From the NCBI GenBank assembly GCA_040081265.1, contig JBEBGV010000081.1, positions 1 through 19,229 of the forward strand: a DNA stretch of 19,229 nt, in the 5' to 3' direction. The translations under genes were made by a program, and so were the position numbers. This document shows positions 7,127-14,560 of this stretch, piece by piece (positions within the stretch are counted from its first letter, which is position 1; each line of letters opens with the position of its first letter). This DNA is from JBEBGV01 sp040081265 (GTDB lineage: Bacteria; Acidobacteriota; Vicinamibacteria; Vicinamibacterales; UBA2999). Below the pieces are notes generated by a model, which did no database searches, was not told where the DNA came from, and saw nothing but the letters and a program-made list of their open reading frames with translations.

Positions 7127-8872
7127 TCAGCGCTCCTGATCCAGGCGCGCCAGATGGGCGCGTGCGACGTGGTATTCGGTGACTCTCTGGGATCCCTTCT
7201 CAGAGACCCATCTCAGGTGAGGAATCGCCTCTGCGCGTTGGCCTTGTCCGAGGAGGACCAGGCCAACGTAGGCGCGCGCCTCGGTTTGTTCCTCGACGCG
7301 TGAGGCAACGCTGAGCAGCATGTCACCGCTCTGCTGGCCAGTCAGAAAACGATAGACCTGTTGAACCCACTGTGTCGCGCCCGCCGGGATCGTGCGCCGC
7401 TTCAATTGATCGATCGCTGTGCTGCACTCGCCATCCAGGCAGAGCGCAATCATCTGCACGAACCGTTGATAGGCGATCGTATCGTCGCTGCCGACTTCCG
7501 CTGCGCTCATCAGATCGGCGATCCGCGCCGCGGCACGATAGCGTCCATTTTCGAGGTACCGCCACGACTGCGGTTCAAAGGGTGCCAGCTCCCGCTCTTC
7601 ACTTCTCCCAAGTGGCGCATAGTAGGACGCGGCTTCGGTTGCCCGGCCGACTCCCTCGAGGGCGATAGCCCGCTGAAGAGTCATCCGGGTATCCCTGAAG
7701 GTCGCGGTTTCACATAGCTCGAGCGACTCCTGAAATCGGCCGAGCAGGTTCAGTGAATACATGGCAACGCTGCAGGTGTAGGCATCCGCAGTGGCACGTT
7801 TGGCGAGGGGTGTCAGCGTTTCTGCGGCGCGGGCCGTGTCGCGACTGCCAAGACTCCGCACCCCGCGGACTGTCAGAGCGGGTACGAAGTCCGGATCGAT
7901 CTTGAGGGCTTCGTCGAGCGCTTTCTCTGATTTCGTTCGGTCGTTGACCAGCGTCGCCTTGAGCGTCTCCGTCGGGGCTGGCGGCAACTTGCCTGCCTTC
8001 ATGAGCGCACCCGCGCCGTCGTTGGCGTTGTCGAGGACAACCCGTTCGTGCTTGAAGCGGTCGCCGCGAATATATCCCTCGAACGCGCGTTCGAACGCCT
8101 TTACGTCCGGGGTCACGTGCTGCCGGAAGGCTTCCATGACGTTCTGCCCGGACCCCACAGCGGCAAGGAATGGTGAAAACGTACGCGTCCAGCGGCCCTC
8201 CTGCCCGTACTGAAAGAAGTGCACGAGCGCCCACGACTGAGCGTAGAAGACGCCGACCCGGCGAACCTCGTTCATCCGTATCGATTTGAAGTCATCCGTC
8301 AGGAAGGTCTCGAGCGGGACCGACCCAGCGGTCTTGAGCTGTGTGAGGTGGTCTCCGATGGGGTGGCCGAAGTCGAATTGTTGACCCCGCTCGCTTGGTT
8401 CAAACGTCGAGTAGAACTCGGCGATACCCTCGTTGGCCCATCGCGGAAGAGCCGGCCAGTTAGCGCGGGCGATGAGGTGCTGATACTCGTGGAGGATGGT
8501 TCGAAAATCGCTTCCGCTGAAGGTGGTCGACAACACGACGATGAAGTCGCGCCCGAACACGTTGGTGTAGTAGCCACCAACGTTGCCACTCCGAGTGGGG
8601 TCGTAATCGAGCTTTCGACCAGGGCTGAGCACAACAACCGTCAGCGGCAGTTCCGTCTGTAACGCCCGGTCGGGGAATACAGCCGTCGTCGTCAGCCGGA
8701 ACTGTTCGAGCGTCCTCGCCAGGAAGCGGAGGCGACCCTGATCAACGTCGCCGACCACCTGGAAGTGCGGTGACTCGACTTGATTCCATGAATCAGCTGC
8801 GACACATGGTGATGCACACCACAGGAGGACACACACCGCAACCCAGGGTTGGCACCGGAGAGGGGCGAGCAT
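7127..8872 (-). CDS. Exported HExxH peptidase-like (DUF1570-type) protein with TPR repeats
   Basis: The ATG at 8872 was chosen because GGAGG lies four bases upstream and the next 26 residues form a signal peptide (APLRCQPWVAVCVLL then CASPCVAAD). An in-frame start 31 codons earlier adds a non-hydrophobic leader. The 581-aa product has a gluzincin-like site: HEYQH (128-132) fits HExxH, and WANEGIAEFYS (145-155) supplies the downstream glutamate ligand (E148), as in DUF1570/peptidase MA proteins. The C-terminal half is helical with TPR-like units (KALDEALKIDPDFVPAL and similar). It probably acts in the periplasm on a protein or cell-wall substrate. The pair with the TlpA-like gene suggests joint envelope work, which is inference. 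Confidence 0.85.
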   Translation of the reverse strand: MLAPLRCQPWVAVCVLLWCASPCVAADSWNQVESPHFQVVGDVDQGRLRFLARTLEQFRLTTTAVFPDRALQTELPLTVVVLSPGRKLDYDPTRSGNVGGYYTNVFGRDFIVVLSTTFSGSDFRTILHEYQHLIARANWPALPRWANEGIAEFYSTFEPSERGQQFDFGHPIGDHLTQLKTAGSVPLETFLTDDFKSIRMNEVRRVGVFYAQSWALVHFFQYGQEGRWTRTFSPFLAAVGSGQNVMEAFRQHVTPDVKAFERAFEGYIRGDRFKHERVVLDNANDGAGALMKAGKLPPAPTETLKATLVNDRTKSEKALDEALKIDPDFVPALTVRGVRSLGSRDTARAAETLTPLAKRATADAYTCSVAMYSLNLLGRFQESLELCETATFRDTRMTLQRAIALEGVGRATEAASYYAPLGRSEERELAPFEPQSWRYLENGRYRAAARIADLMSAAEVGSDDTIAYQRFVQMIALCLDGECSTAIDQLKRRTIPAGATQWVQQVYRFLTGQQSGDMLLSVASRVEEQTEARAYVGLVLLGQGQRAEAIPHLRWVSEKGSQRVTEYHVARAHLARLDQER

Positions 8873-8923
8873 GAGGCCTCCAATCTGCGGGGTCGGTGAC
8901 GCTGCACCCGGCAAGCCCGAGGA

Positions 8924-8952
8924 AAGTCGCTTAGTGCACCCAGGGGTGTCAA
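8924..8952 (-). promoter_or_regulatory. Possible promoter of the peptidase-TlpA operon
   Basis: On the - strand, a perfect -35, TTGACA (8952-8947), is followed after 17 bases by CGACTT (8929-8924), a weak -10. The leader would be about 45 bases, consistent with the Shine-Dalgarno seen at this gene. The weak -10 keeps confidence low. Confidence 0.3.
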
Positions 8953-9098
8953 GTGGTAAATGCACGTAAGTCCTTTTGACGTACGGATTCCCGGTGAGTC
9001 GGTCGGCTGATGCTCTAGACGGCGCAACTCTGAAGTTTTCGCGAGGCTTACTTCTGCCTCAGGATCCTGCGCCGACAAGTGACCTCGCGCGGGCATCC

Positions 9099-9104
9099 TA
9101 TAAT
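9099..9104 (+). promoter_or_regulatory. Consensus -10 box of the kinase gene
   Basis: A perfect TATAAT sits 13 bases before the kinase ATG at 9118. No Shine-Dalgarno lies between, and no -35 stands out at 16-18 bases. The transcript would have a leader of only about 5-7 bases. Confidence 0.5.
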
Positions 9105-9117
9105 CCTGCTCACCTCC

Positions 9118-10819
9118 ATGTCTCTGTCGCCAGGTACGCGGCTCGGTCCGTACGAGATCCTTTCCGCGCTTGGCGCTGGTGGCATGGGTGAGGTGTGGAA
9201 GGCGCGAGACACGCGTCTCAATCGGCTGGTCGCCATCAAGACGAGTCTCAGCCTTTTCAGTGAACGGTTTGAGCGTGAGGCTCAGGCTATCGCCGCGGTG
9301 AACCATCCTCACGTCTGTTCCCTGTACGACGTCGGTCCGGACTACCTCGTCATGGAGTACGTCGAGGGCGAGTCGCTGCACGGACCGGTGCCGCCCGCGC
9401 AGGCGCTCGCTCTGGCCGAGCAGATCCTGGACGCGCTCGACGCCGCGCACCAGAAGGGCATCGTCCACCGCGACTTGAAGCCCGGCAACATCCTGCTCAC
9501 CAGGAGCGGCGTGAAGGTTCTCGATTTCGGTCTCGCGAAGATCCAGCACGCTCCTGCAGTCGATAGCCTCAGCCAGGTGGCGACGCGAACCGTTTCCCTG
9601 ACCGCAGAAGGATCCATCCTCGGCACTCTCCCGTATATGTCCCCGGAGCAGGTCGAGGGGCGCGACGCTGATGCGCGCAGCGACATCTTCGCCTTCGGCG
9701 TCGTGCTCTACGAGCTGATTGCCGGCACACGACCGTTCAAGGGCAAGTCGTCTGCCGACCTCGCTGCGTCGATCCTCAGAGAAGAGCCGCGGCCTCTGTT
9801 CGAGATGCAGCCGCCCACACCGCGTCCGCTCGCAGAAGTCGTGCGGACCTGCCTCGAAAAGGATCCTGAGAAACGCTGGCAATCGGCGCGCGAGGTCAAG
9901 CACGCACTCAAGTGGATGGCAGCGGCGGCTCCGCCGTCGATTCCCGCGCGTTCAGTTCGCGTGTGGCAAGGCTTGACCGCGTTGATGGCTGCGATCGTGT
10001 TGGGGATTGGGGTGTGGGTGCTTCAGCCCACGGCGCCAGGCTTGCCCGGCCGATTTGAAGCGCCTGTGCCGGAGAATCTGACTGGATGGGGTGACGCGTC
10101 GGTGTCCCCGGACGGCCGCAAGCTGGCGCTTGCGGCAACCGATCCAAGTGGGTTGTGGTTGCGCGATTTCGATGCACTTGAATGGCGCAGGCTGCCGGGT
10201 ACGGAGGGTGCCTCGGCGAGTGCTCTTGAGGGAGCCGGGATTGCGGCACTTTCCGACCGGCTGGTCGCGCGACGGTCGGTTCCTGCTGTATCACACCGAG
10301 AACGCGACGAACACGGGCTATGACCTGTGGGCCCTGTCCCTCAGCGACCGCAAGCCACATCTGATGCTCGGCGGGGCCTTCAACGAATGGGCCGGTGTCT
10401 TTTCCCCCGATATGCGTTGGGTGGCCTACGTATCGCTCGAGACTGGCGCGGCCGAGGTCTACGTCCGCCCGTTCCGAGTGTCAGAACAGACCGGCCAGCC
10501 GTCATTCGGCGAGGGCAAGTGGCAGATCTCGACGGGCAACGGCAACTGGCCGCAGTGGCGCATCGACCGGGAGATCGTCTTCAACATGGGTCCAACTGGA
10601 ACGGCGGTGTTTGCCGCGCCAGTGAACACAACCGGTGCCGCCTTTGAGAGTGGCGTTCCCCAGCGGCTGCCCTTCCCTCCGAGCACGGGCGTGACTACGA
10701 CTCCGCAGTCCACTCCCGACGGCCAGCGCTTCCTGATCGAAGCGCCACTGGATCAACCAGCGGCTCGAAGGTCAATCAGTGTGGTGCTCAATTGGCCGGC
10801 GTTGCTGAAGCAGGAATAG
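9118..10819 (+). pseudogene. Ser/Thr protein kinase with TolB-like propeller, frameshifted and internally deleted
   Basis: The first frame (9118-10323) encodes a complete Hanks-type kinase: glycine loop GAGGMGEV (19-26), VAIK lysine K41, HRDLKPGN (117-124), DFG (136-138), SPEQ and a later RW for the C-lobe. A membrane helix follows at about 285-302, then the first TolB/WD40-like blade (ASVSPDGRKLALAATDPSG). Near 10216-10250 the frame is lost. From about 10240 the +1 frame carries the rest (GWSRDGRFLLYHTENATNT, GVFSPDMRWVAYVS, EVYVRPF) to TAG at 10817-10819. Joined, it would be about 567 aa. Kinase-propeller proteins of this type are usually 850-900 aa, so several blades seem to be missing as well. 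The kinase domain may still be made, with about 30 foreign residues at its end. The start at 9118 matches the family's MSL-PGT-LGPYEI opening. Confidence 0.85.
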
Positions 10820-11072
10820 TCACGGCATCACAGCTCGTGCGAAGGAACTCTTTTCGCACCGTCTCGATCGGGAAGTACACATTGCCTTCCGCCGCCTCGA
10901 ACGGTTCGGCGTAGTACCAGATGGCCGACTCTTGATGCTCTTCCGCGGCGGGCCGCAGATCTATCAGCATCACCCCTGTCGGCGTCTGCATTTCGGCTTT
11001 TGACCGCTGGCGAAACACTCTCGAGGGATCAACCGGCGGTTCGACCGACTCAGGCCTGGAAAATGCATCCAT
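10788..11072 (-). CDS. Possible DUF427-like remnant or hypothetical protein
   Basis: This - strand frame includes ESAIWYYAEPFEAA followed directly by EGNVYFPIETVRKEFLRTS. Both halves look like pieces of DUF427 proteins: 'DAAWYYPEPKEAA' near their C-terminus and 'EGN-YFP-ES---EFLRPS' near their N-terminus. Here they are in the wrong order and the central CPWKG segment is absent. The last codons run antisense into the kinase gene's 3' end. The start is uncertain: the ATG at 11072 is used, but the frame is open to 11204. It may be a scrambled pseudogene, or the resemblance may be chance. Confidence 0.3.
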   Translation of the reverse strand: MDAFSRPESVEPPVDPSRVFRQRSKAEMQTPTGVMLIDLRPAAEEHQESAIWYYAEPFEAAEGNVYFPIETVRKEFLRTSCDAVTIPASATPAN

Positions 11073-11231
11073 GAAGCTTCGGCTTGGGGTGATCGGTGGG
11101 ACAACGTGCCACGGCTCGAGTGAAGCCGGGACACCTCCCGTGCAGGGCTGGGCACGACGCGACGCCAGATTGATGCGAAGGTCACCTTGTGCCGATGTTG
11201 CCAAGGAGACCCCAAGCGCCAGGACTTCGCC

Positions 11232-11768
11232 ATGACAAATATTCGAAGCACGGACGGATTCACGCTCGTCGAGTTGATGATTGTTGTCTCGATCATCGGC
11301 ATCATTGCCGCGACCGCGGTGCCAGGACTCGTGCGTGCCCGTCAGGCGGGCAACGAGGCATCGGCGATCGGTTCGGTCCGTACCGTGAGCAGCGCTCAGG
11401 CGGCCTTCTCGGCAAGTTGTGGCGGAGGGGGATTTGCGTCGACGCTCGCGGCACTTGCGGCGCCGCCACCGGGGGGCGTGCCGTTTATCAGTGCCGACCT
11501 TGTCGGTGCCAACGTGGCGCCCGGGAAAAGTGGTTATGTAGTGAACAACGTGGGCAACGGCACCGTGGTGCTGGCCGCAGCGGCGACCTGCAATGCTTCA
11601 GCCGCGTCGAACACCAACTATCTGATCACTGCCACTCCACTCGCGGTCGGAAGCACCGGCCAGCGTTCCTTCGGGAGTGATGCCCGCGGCACGGTCTTCC
11701 AGCGAAGTACGGGTTTCATCCTGACCGCGCCGCTGGCTGTCGCAGGCAGCGTGACTGTCCTTCAATAG
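11232..11768 (+). CDS. Type IV pilin-like protein (prepilin N-terminal methylation motif)
   Basis: The N-terminus MTNIRSTDG then FTLVELMIVVSIIGIIA is a textbook type III (prepilin) signal: PilD-type cleavage after G9, methylation of F10, and glutamate at +5 (E14), followed by a 20-residue hydrophobic helix. The mature protein is about 169 aa. It has a glycine/alanine-rich head of low complexity and two cysteines (C63, C120) that could form a disulfide. It resembles PilA/GspG-like major pilins or pseudopilins of Acidobacteriota. ATG 11232 is preceded by AGGA seven bases upstream. An alternative start 15 codons earlier would put extra residues before the signal. No pilus assembly genes are nearby, so this is a stand-alone pilin and its role is open. 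Confidence 0.85.
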   Translation: MTNIRSTDGFTLVELMIVVSIIGIIAATAVPGLVRARQAGNEASAIGSVRTVSSAQAAFSASCGGGGFASTLAALAAPPPGGVPFISADLVGANVAPGKSGYVVNNVGNGTVVLAAAATCNASAASNTNYLITATPLAVGSTGQRSFGSDARGTVFQRSTGFILTAPLAVAGSVTVLQ

Positions 11769-11793
11769 AGCTTTCTAGCGAAACACTTTCGAC

Positions 11794-11820
11794 GGGGCCG
11801 CCTGATCACCTCCAGGCCCC
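11794..11820 (+). terminator. Weak terminator-like hairpin after the pilin gene
   Basis: GGGGCC (11794-11799) pairs with GGCCCC (11815-11820), 25 bases past the pilin stop, around a 15-base loop. No T-tract follows, so it may only stabilise the 3' end. Confidence 0.3.
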
Positions 11821-11892
11821 GAGCCCGTACTAATCGGCGCGTGTCTGGGGGGAAGGCTTGGCTCAGGGTCGCATAACGGCCATTCCGTCAAC

Positions 11893-12071
11893 CAAGTCCC
11901 CCTTTAATGTTTCCTATCCGCCGCAATCCATGCGGGGCGTAGCCAGTCAGCTCAAGTAACCGCCCTCTCTTGAACCAATCGCCCCGACGTCAGCGTCGCA
12001 CCCGGGCTCAGTTCGACAGCCGTGGGGAACAGCCGTCGGCTTCAACGACCTGCATCAGCAAACCTATGGGT
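11893..12071. repeat. 179-bp direct repeat, copy A
   Basis: This copy matches 14006-14184 over 179 bases with 8 substitutions and no net insertion or deletion (about 95.5% identity). It starts at CAAGTCC and ends at CCTATGGGT, and flanks differ abruptly on both sides. It contains small dyads (CCGC...GCGG; CGACG-TCAG-CGTCG; AGCCG-T-CGGCT). No frame in it is a recognisable protein. Bases 12072-12267 after it hold no gene I can support, though one frame stays open across the repeat's 3' end to about 12270. Confidence 0.9.
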
Positions 12072-12267
12072 TCGAGCCGATCTGGGGTTTTGGTGGAGAT
12101 CGCCTCGTCGCGCCATCGACAAGTGCCCACGACGCACCGCGCGCAGGCGCGGTCAAGGGCGGCGCAGCCGCCGAGCGCTGGCGCGAGGCCAAACTCGTCT
12201 TTGTGAATTCTCGTGCCTGTAGCGCGGACGAGACCCTGTCAGTACCCGGTGTTCGGGACCACATTGT

Positions 12268-12594
12268 TCACTGATTGTTCACACGCGCCGCGGAGTGGAT
12301 ACGTCGTTCAAGGTCCCTCCGCGACGTGAGGACTTCGTCGAAGGGCAACGGTTCGACGAGATATATGTCTCGTATTGCGGCGTAGCCCTGCCGCAGCTCC
12401 GGCAAGCGTTCGTCCGGAGGAACAAGGCGGAAGGTGTCGGGCCGGGCGAGGTCATATCTTGCCCAGGCACTGGCGAAGAAACGGCTCTTCCATGCGACAA
12501 CTCGTTACCTCAGTGCGCCGTCGTCGATGGTCTCATCGCACTCGTACGAGGTCCAACCGTAGAGTCCGTTCAAGACTGGCGGGGGTCTCGACCG
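12268..12594 (-). pseudogene. AbiEii/AbiGii-type nucleotidyltransferase, truncated and with an internal stop
   Basis: Read on the - strand, one frame from just after the membrane-protein stop gives LYGWTSYECDETIDDGALR, then TAA (12507-12505), then RVVAWKSRFFASAWARYDLA, RPDTFRLVPPDERLPELRQG and YAAIRDIYLVEPLPFDEVL, ending at TGA 12270-12268. The part after the stop follows the C-terminal pattern I know from AbiEii/AbiGii-family nucleotidyltransferase toxins ('RVV-HK--FF---WARYD-A-PGT-RLVPP--RL--L--DY--M--M----P-F-E-L'). The stop lies inside the conserved segment, and the catalytic N-terminal domain (GS-x9-DxD) is absent. No antitoxin (AbiEi) is present. It is a dead abortive-infection or toxin-antitoxin gene. 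Confidence 0.6.
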
Positions 12595-13806
12595 TCAGGC
12601 CGACAGCAGGTTGCGACGCACCACCGGATCGCGGAAACGCCACAGCGCACTATCGATGAAGTAGTGGTGGATGTTGATGAAAAGGGTCGCGGCAACGATG
12701 AAGAAGTAGAATCCCCATCGCCCGACGGTCTCAAAACGAACGTCCGCCATCACGGGGAGGAACTCGAAGCCGAGCCAGCCCGCCACGACGACCGAGCCCA
12801 TGAGCGCGGTGGCTCGCAGTTCCCGCTTCGGCGCGTCACGGAGGCTGACTTCCTCGAACCGGTACACGAAGGCCAGGTACTGCAGCGAGTGGAACAAGGG
12901 CGCCAAGAGCAAATAGAATTCGGACTGTCTGGTGATGGGCAACCACCAGATGTAGATGGCCGCGAACGGAACCACGAGATTCGCACTTGGCCATCGCTGA
13001 TAGCGGCGGCGATTGGCATAGACGACGGTATGCCCGCACAGCACGAGGGTGCCGATGATGACAATCCATGCCAGAGGCAGCAACGCATCGGGTAGATCGA
13101 ACGACGAATAGCTGAAGCCTGCAAGCCCGCGGAACGTCCCAGCCCGGTTGTTGTCGACAAAGGCCATCAACCACACACCCCGCAAGGTCCATTTGAGCGT
13201 GGCTCGCTGGCGCGGCGACAGCACGTAGCCGTCGTAGTGGGCGTACACCATGACGCAACCGAACACCTGCTTGGTGTAGTGCCAGCCGACGGTCAGTACC
13301 ATCAGGTTGAAGGCAAGGGTCAGCAGCACGTTACCAACGAGAGGACCTGCCACCACCTGCGCATTGACGCCGAACGGCAGGAGCATCCTCGCCGCCAGGC
13401 GAATCGCGCCAACATCACGTGCCGGCGTGTCAAACCACATGTACGCGGCAGCGAGCAGCGCAATCAGCGCTAGGGGCACTGCTATCAGCTGCCACCAGTG
13501 CGCAACGACGAAATCGACGCCCCGACTGTAGGCGAGTTTGTACGACCACATGAAGTGTGGATAGTTGATGAACAGCGCGAGGGAGAGGGACAGCCCATAG
13601 AGATTGCTGAAGTGCTGCGCGATGGGGCCTGGCCAGTCGGTGCGGATTGGTTCCGAGACCACCAGCAGCAGCCATACGGCGATGCTGGCACCACCGATCA
13701 ACCAGAAGTCGAGAAAGCGGGTGGTCAGTGCGCGAGAGGAAGCATTCAGCGGAAGCCGGCCCGCGTCCGTCGCTGCGGGCGATAGTGTCGACACTGTCGT
13801 GGTCAT
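12595..13806 (-). CDS. Polytopic membrane protein with conserved-looking histidines (unknown function)
   Basis: The 403-residue protein has about nine to ten membrane helices, beginning near 33-53, 68-88 and 103-124, with others near 160-175, 244-262, 278-290, 298-315, 334-352 and 363-380. Histidines sit at helix ends in aromatic settings: YPHFMW (H84), GWHYTKQ (H176), YAHYDGY (H190), FHSLQY (H306) and NIHHYFIDSALWRFRDP (H380, H381). The last motif recurs in uncharacterised membrane proteins of Acidobacteriota and myxobacteria, as far as I recall. Spaced histidines could bind a metal or haem, as in membrane desaturases or oxidases, but the classic HxxHH boxes are absent. The gene looks intact, although both neighbours are remnants. 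TAGGAT lies ten bases before the ATG and there is no Shine-Dalgarno. Confidence 0.8.
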   Translation of the reverse strand: MTTTVSTLSPAATDAGRLPLNASSRALTTRFLDFWLIGGASIAVWLLLVVSEPIRTDWPGPIAQHFSNLYGLSLSLALFINYPHFMWSYKLAYSRGVDFVVAHWWQLIAVPLALIALLAAAYMWFDTPARDVGAIRLAARMLLPFGVNAQVVAGPLVGNVLLTLAFNLMVLTVGWHYTKQVFGCVMVYAHYDGYVLSPRQRATLKWTLRGVWLMAFVDNNRAGTFRGLAGFSYSSFDLPDALLPLAWIVIIGTLVLCGHTVVYANRRRYQRWPSANLVVPFAAIYIWWLPITRQSEFYLLLAPLFHSLQYLAFVYRFEEVSLRDAPKRELRATALMGSVVVAGWLGFEFLPVMADVRFETVGRWGFYFFIVAATLFINIHHYFIDSALWRFRDPVVRRNLLSA

Positions 13807-13815
13807 GCGCTGGAG

Positions 13816-13830
13816 GATCCTAGCAGGATC
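13816..13830 (-). promoter_or_regulatory. -10 box and small palindrome before the membrane-protein gene
   Basis: GATCCT-AGC-AGGATC is a perfect dyad with 6-bp arms. On the - strand it includes TAGGAT (13822-13817), a -10-like hexamer 10 bases from the ATG at 13806. A repressor bound here would cover the promoter. No regulator is identified. Confidence 0.3.
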
Positions 13831-13898
13831 GCACGCCCGGTCACGAGGACTTCCGTTCCTCCTTACAGGCTTCGCCCGCGCGGACGCGTGGTCCTATC

Positions 13899-13997
13899 AT
13901 GCGTCTCATGCAGCATGTCGTTCGCATCGTTGTTGCGATGGCCCTTGTGTGCGCCGACGTTTGGCCTGGCCAGCCGCGTGCAGTCGCGTGTGCCTGA
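13899..13997 (+). CDS. Short exported-type peptide, probably the truncated start of a secreted protein
   Basis: ATG 13899 opens a 32-codon frame, MRLMQHVVRIVVAMALVCADV then WPGQPRAVACA, ending in TGA at 13995-13997. The first 20 residues look like a signal peptide (one arginine, a hydrophobic core, a small residue near the cleavage point). The 179-bp repeat begins eight bases after the stop, so this may be the 5' end of an exported protein whose body was lost when the repeat arrived. It diverges from the membrane-protein gene. A chance frame is possible. Confidence 0.25.
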   Translation: MRLMQHVVRIVVAMALVCADVWPGQPRAVACA

Positions 13998-14005
13998 ACC
14001 GGATG

Positions 14006-14184
14006 CAAGTCCTCCTCTAATGTTTCCTATCCGCCGCAATCCATGCGGGGCGTAGCCAGTCAGCTCAAGCAACCGCCCTCTATTGAACCAATCGACCCGA
14101 CGTCAGCGTCGCGCCCGGGCTGAGTTCGACCGCCGTGGGGAACAGCCGTCGGCTTCAACGACCTGCATCAGCAAACCTATGGGT
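14006..14184. repeat. 179-bp direct repeat, copy B
   Basis: Second copy of the repeat at 11893-12071, same orientation, 2113 bp further on. Its right end at 14184 falls inside the excisionase-like gene and replaces that gene's first codons. Its left end follows the truncated exported peptide. The sharp ends at both copies argue for a discrete inserted or duplicated unit, not gradual similarity. Confidence 0.9.
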
Positions 14185-14341
14185 AGTGCTCAACGTGAGC
14201 AAGAGCTGGGTCTACGAACACACTCGCAGTCGTAGCCTGCCGCGAACAGAACAACTGCCCTTCGTCAAGCTCGGCAAGTACGTCAGATTCCATCCCCGCC
14301 TCGTGCGCGAGTTCATCGCGCGCTGTGCCACCGGTGCGTGA
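14135..14341 (+). pseudogene. Excisionase/HTH_17-type DNA-binding protein lacking its N-terminus
   Basis: From 14186 the frame encodes VLNVSKSWVYEHTRSRSLPR, then TEQLPFVKLGKYVRFHPRLV and REFIARCATGA, ending at TGA 14339-14341. This is the MerR-like winged helix of 'helix-turn-helix domain 17' excisionase proteins, which bend DNA during excision of integrative elements. The usual opening ('xTxxDVAxLLNVSKSWVYEH') is missing upstream of LNVS. Those residues come instead from the 179-bp repeat, with a GTG start possible at 14135. The wing (LPFVKLGKYVRF) is intact, so it might still bind DNA if translated. An integrase remnant follows. Confidence 0.7.
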
Positions 14342-14359
14342 CGACTGAAGCCGTCGTCA
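14339..14359 (+). terminator. Hairpin overlapping the excisionase stop codon
   Basis: TGACGAC (14339-14345) and GTCGTCA (14353-14359) form perfect 7-bp arms around a 7-base loop. The first arm includes the TGA stop. It is followed by TTACAAT, too few Ts for a strong terminator. It could separate excisionase from integrase expression. Confidence 0.3.
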
Positions 14360-14415
14360 TTACAATGTCGGCCCAGCTACAGCGCGAGAAGCCAACGAGA
14401 GAGGAGCGCTCTCGA

Positions 14416-14476
14416 ATGGCTCGATAGAAACGACAATACGGCAGTGGATGTTTACTCAAACGACGCCGGCGGGCAC
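14416..14476 (+). pseudogene. 5' scrap of a site-specific integrase gene with an early stop
   Basis: ATG 14416 is preceded nine bases upstream by GAGGAG, a good ribosome binding site. It reads MAR, then TAG, then KRQYGSGCLLKRRRR. A short basic start followed by 'YGSG-L-KR' is typical of the arm-binding N-terminus of tyrosine integrases found downstream of HTH_17 excisionases. After about 18 codons the resemblance ends as the sequence enters repeats before tRNA-Asn. Both the stop and the truncation make it dead. The identification rests on few residues and on position. Confidence 0.45.
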
Positions 14477-14483
14477 AGACGAC

Positions 14484-14498
14484 CCTGCCGAAGGCAGG
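14484..14498. repeat. Compact hairpin CCTGCC-GAA-GGCAGG
   Basis: Perfect 6-bp arms around a GAA loop, followed by the GC-rich words GCCGCCGAGCGAAG and GCGAGGGCAAG. It lies between the integrase scrap and the tRNA terminator. Such units often occur as dispersed REP-like elements, but only one is in this window. Confidence 0.35.
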
Positions 14499-14530
14499 CC
14501 GCCGAGCGAAGCGAGGGCAAGAAATAGAGA

Positions 14531-14560
14531 GCCAAATTCCTCTTGAACTCGGAATTTGGC
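14531..14560 (-). terminator. Intrinsic terminator of tRNA-Asn, fused to the tRNA 3' end
   Basis: On the - strand, GCCAAATTCC and GGAATTTGGC form a perfect 10-bp stem with a 10-base loop, followed by TCTCTATTTCTT. The stem's first four bases (14560-14557) are the GCCA end of the tRNA itself. The T-rich tract and position support termination. Confidence 0.65.

Noticed and set aside
10837..10859. Hairpin GTGCGAA...TTCGCAC as kinase-gene terminator
   Set aside because: It has only 7-bp arms with no T-tract and sits inside another possible coding frame.
12295..13095. + strand open frame (266 codons)
   Set aside because: It lies antisense to the AbiEii remnant and the membrane protein, and has low-complexity charged composition with no motif.
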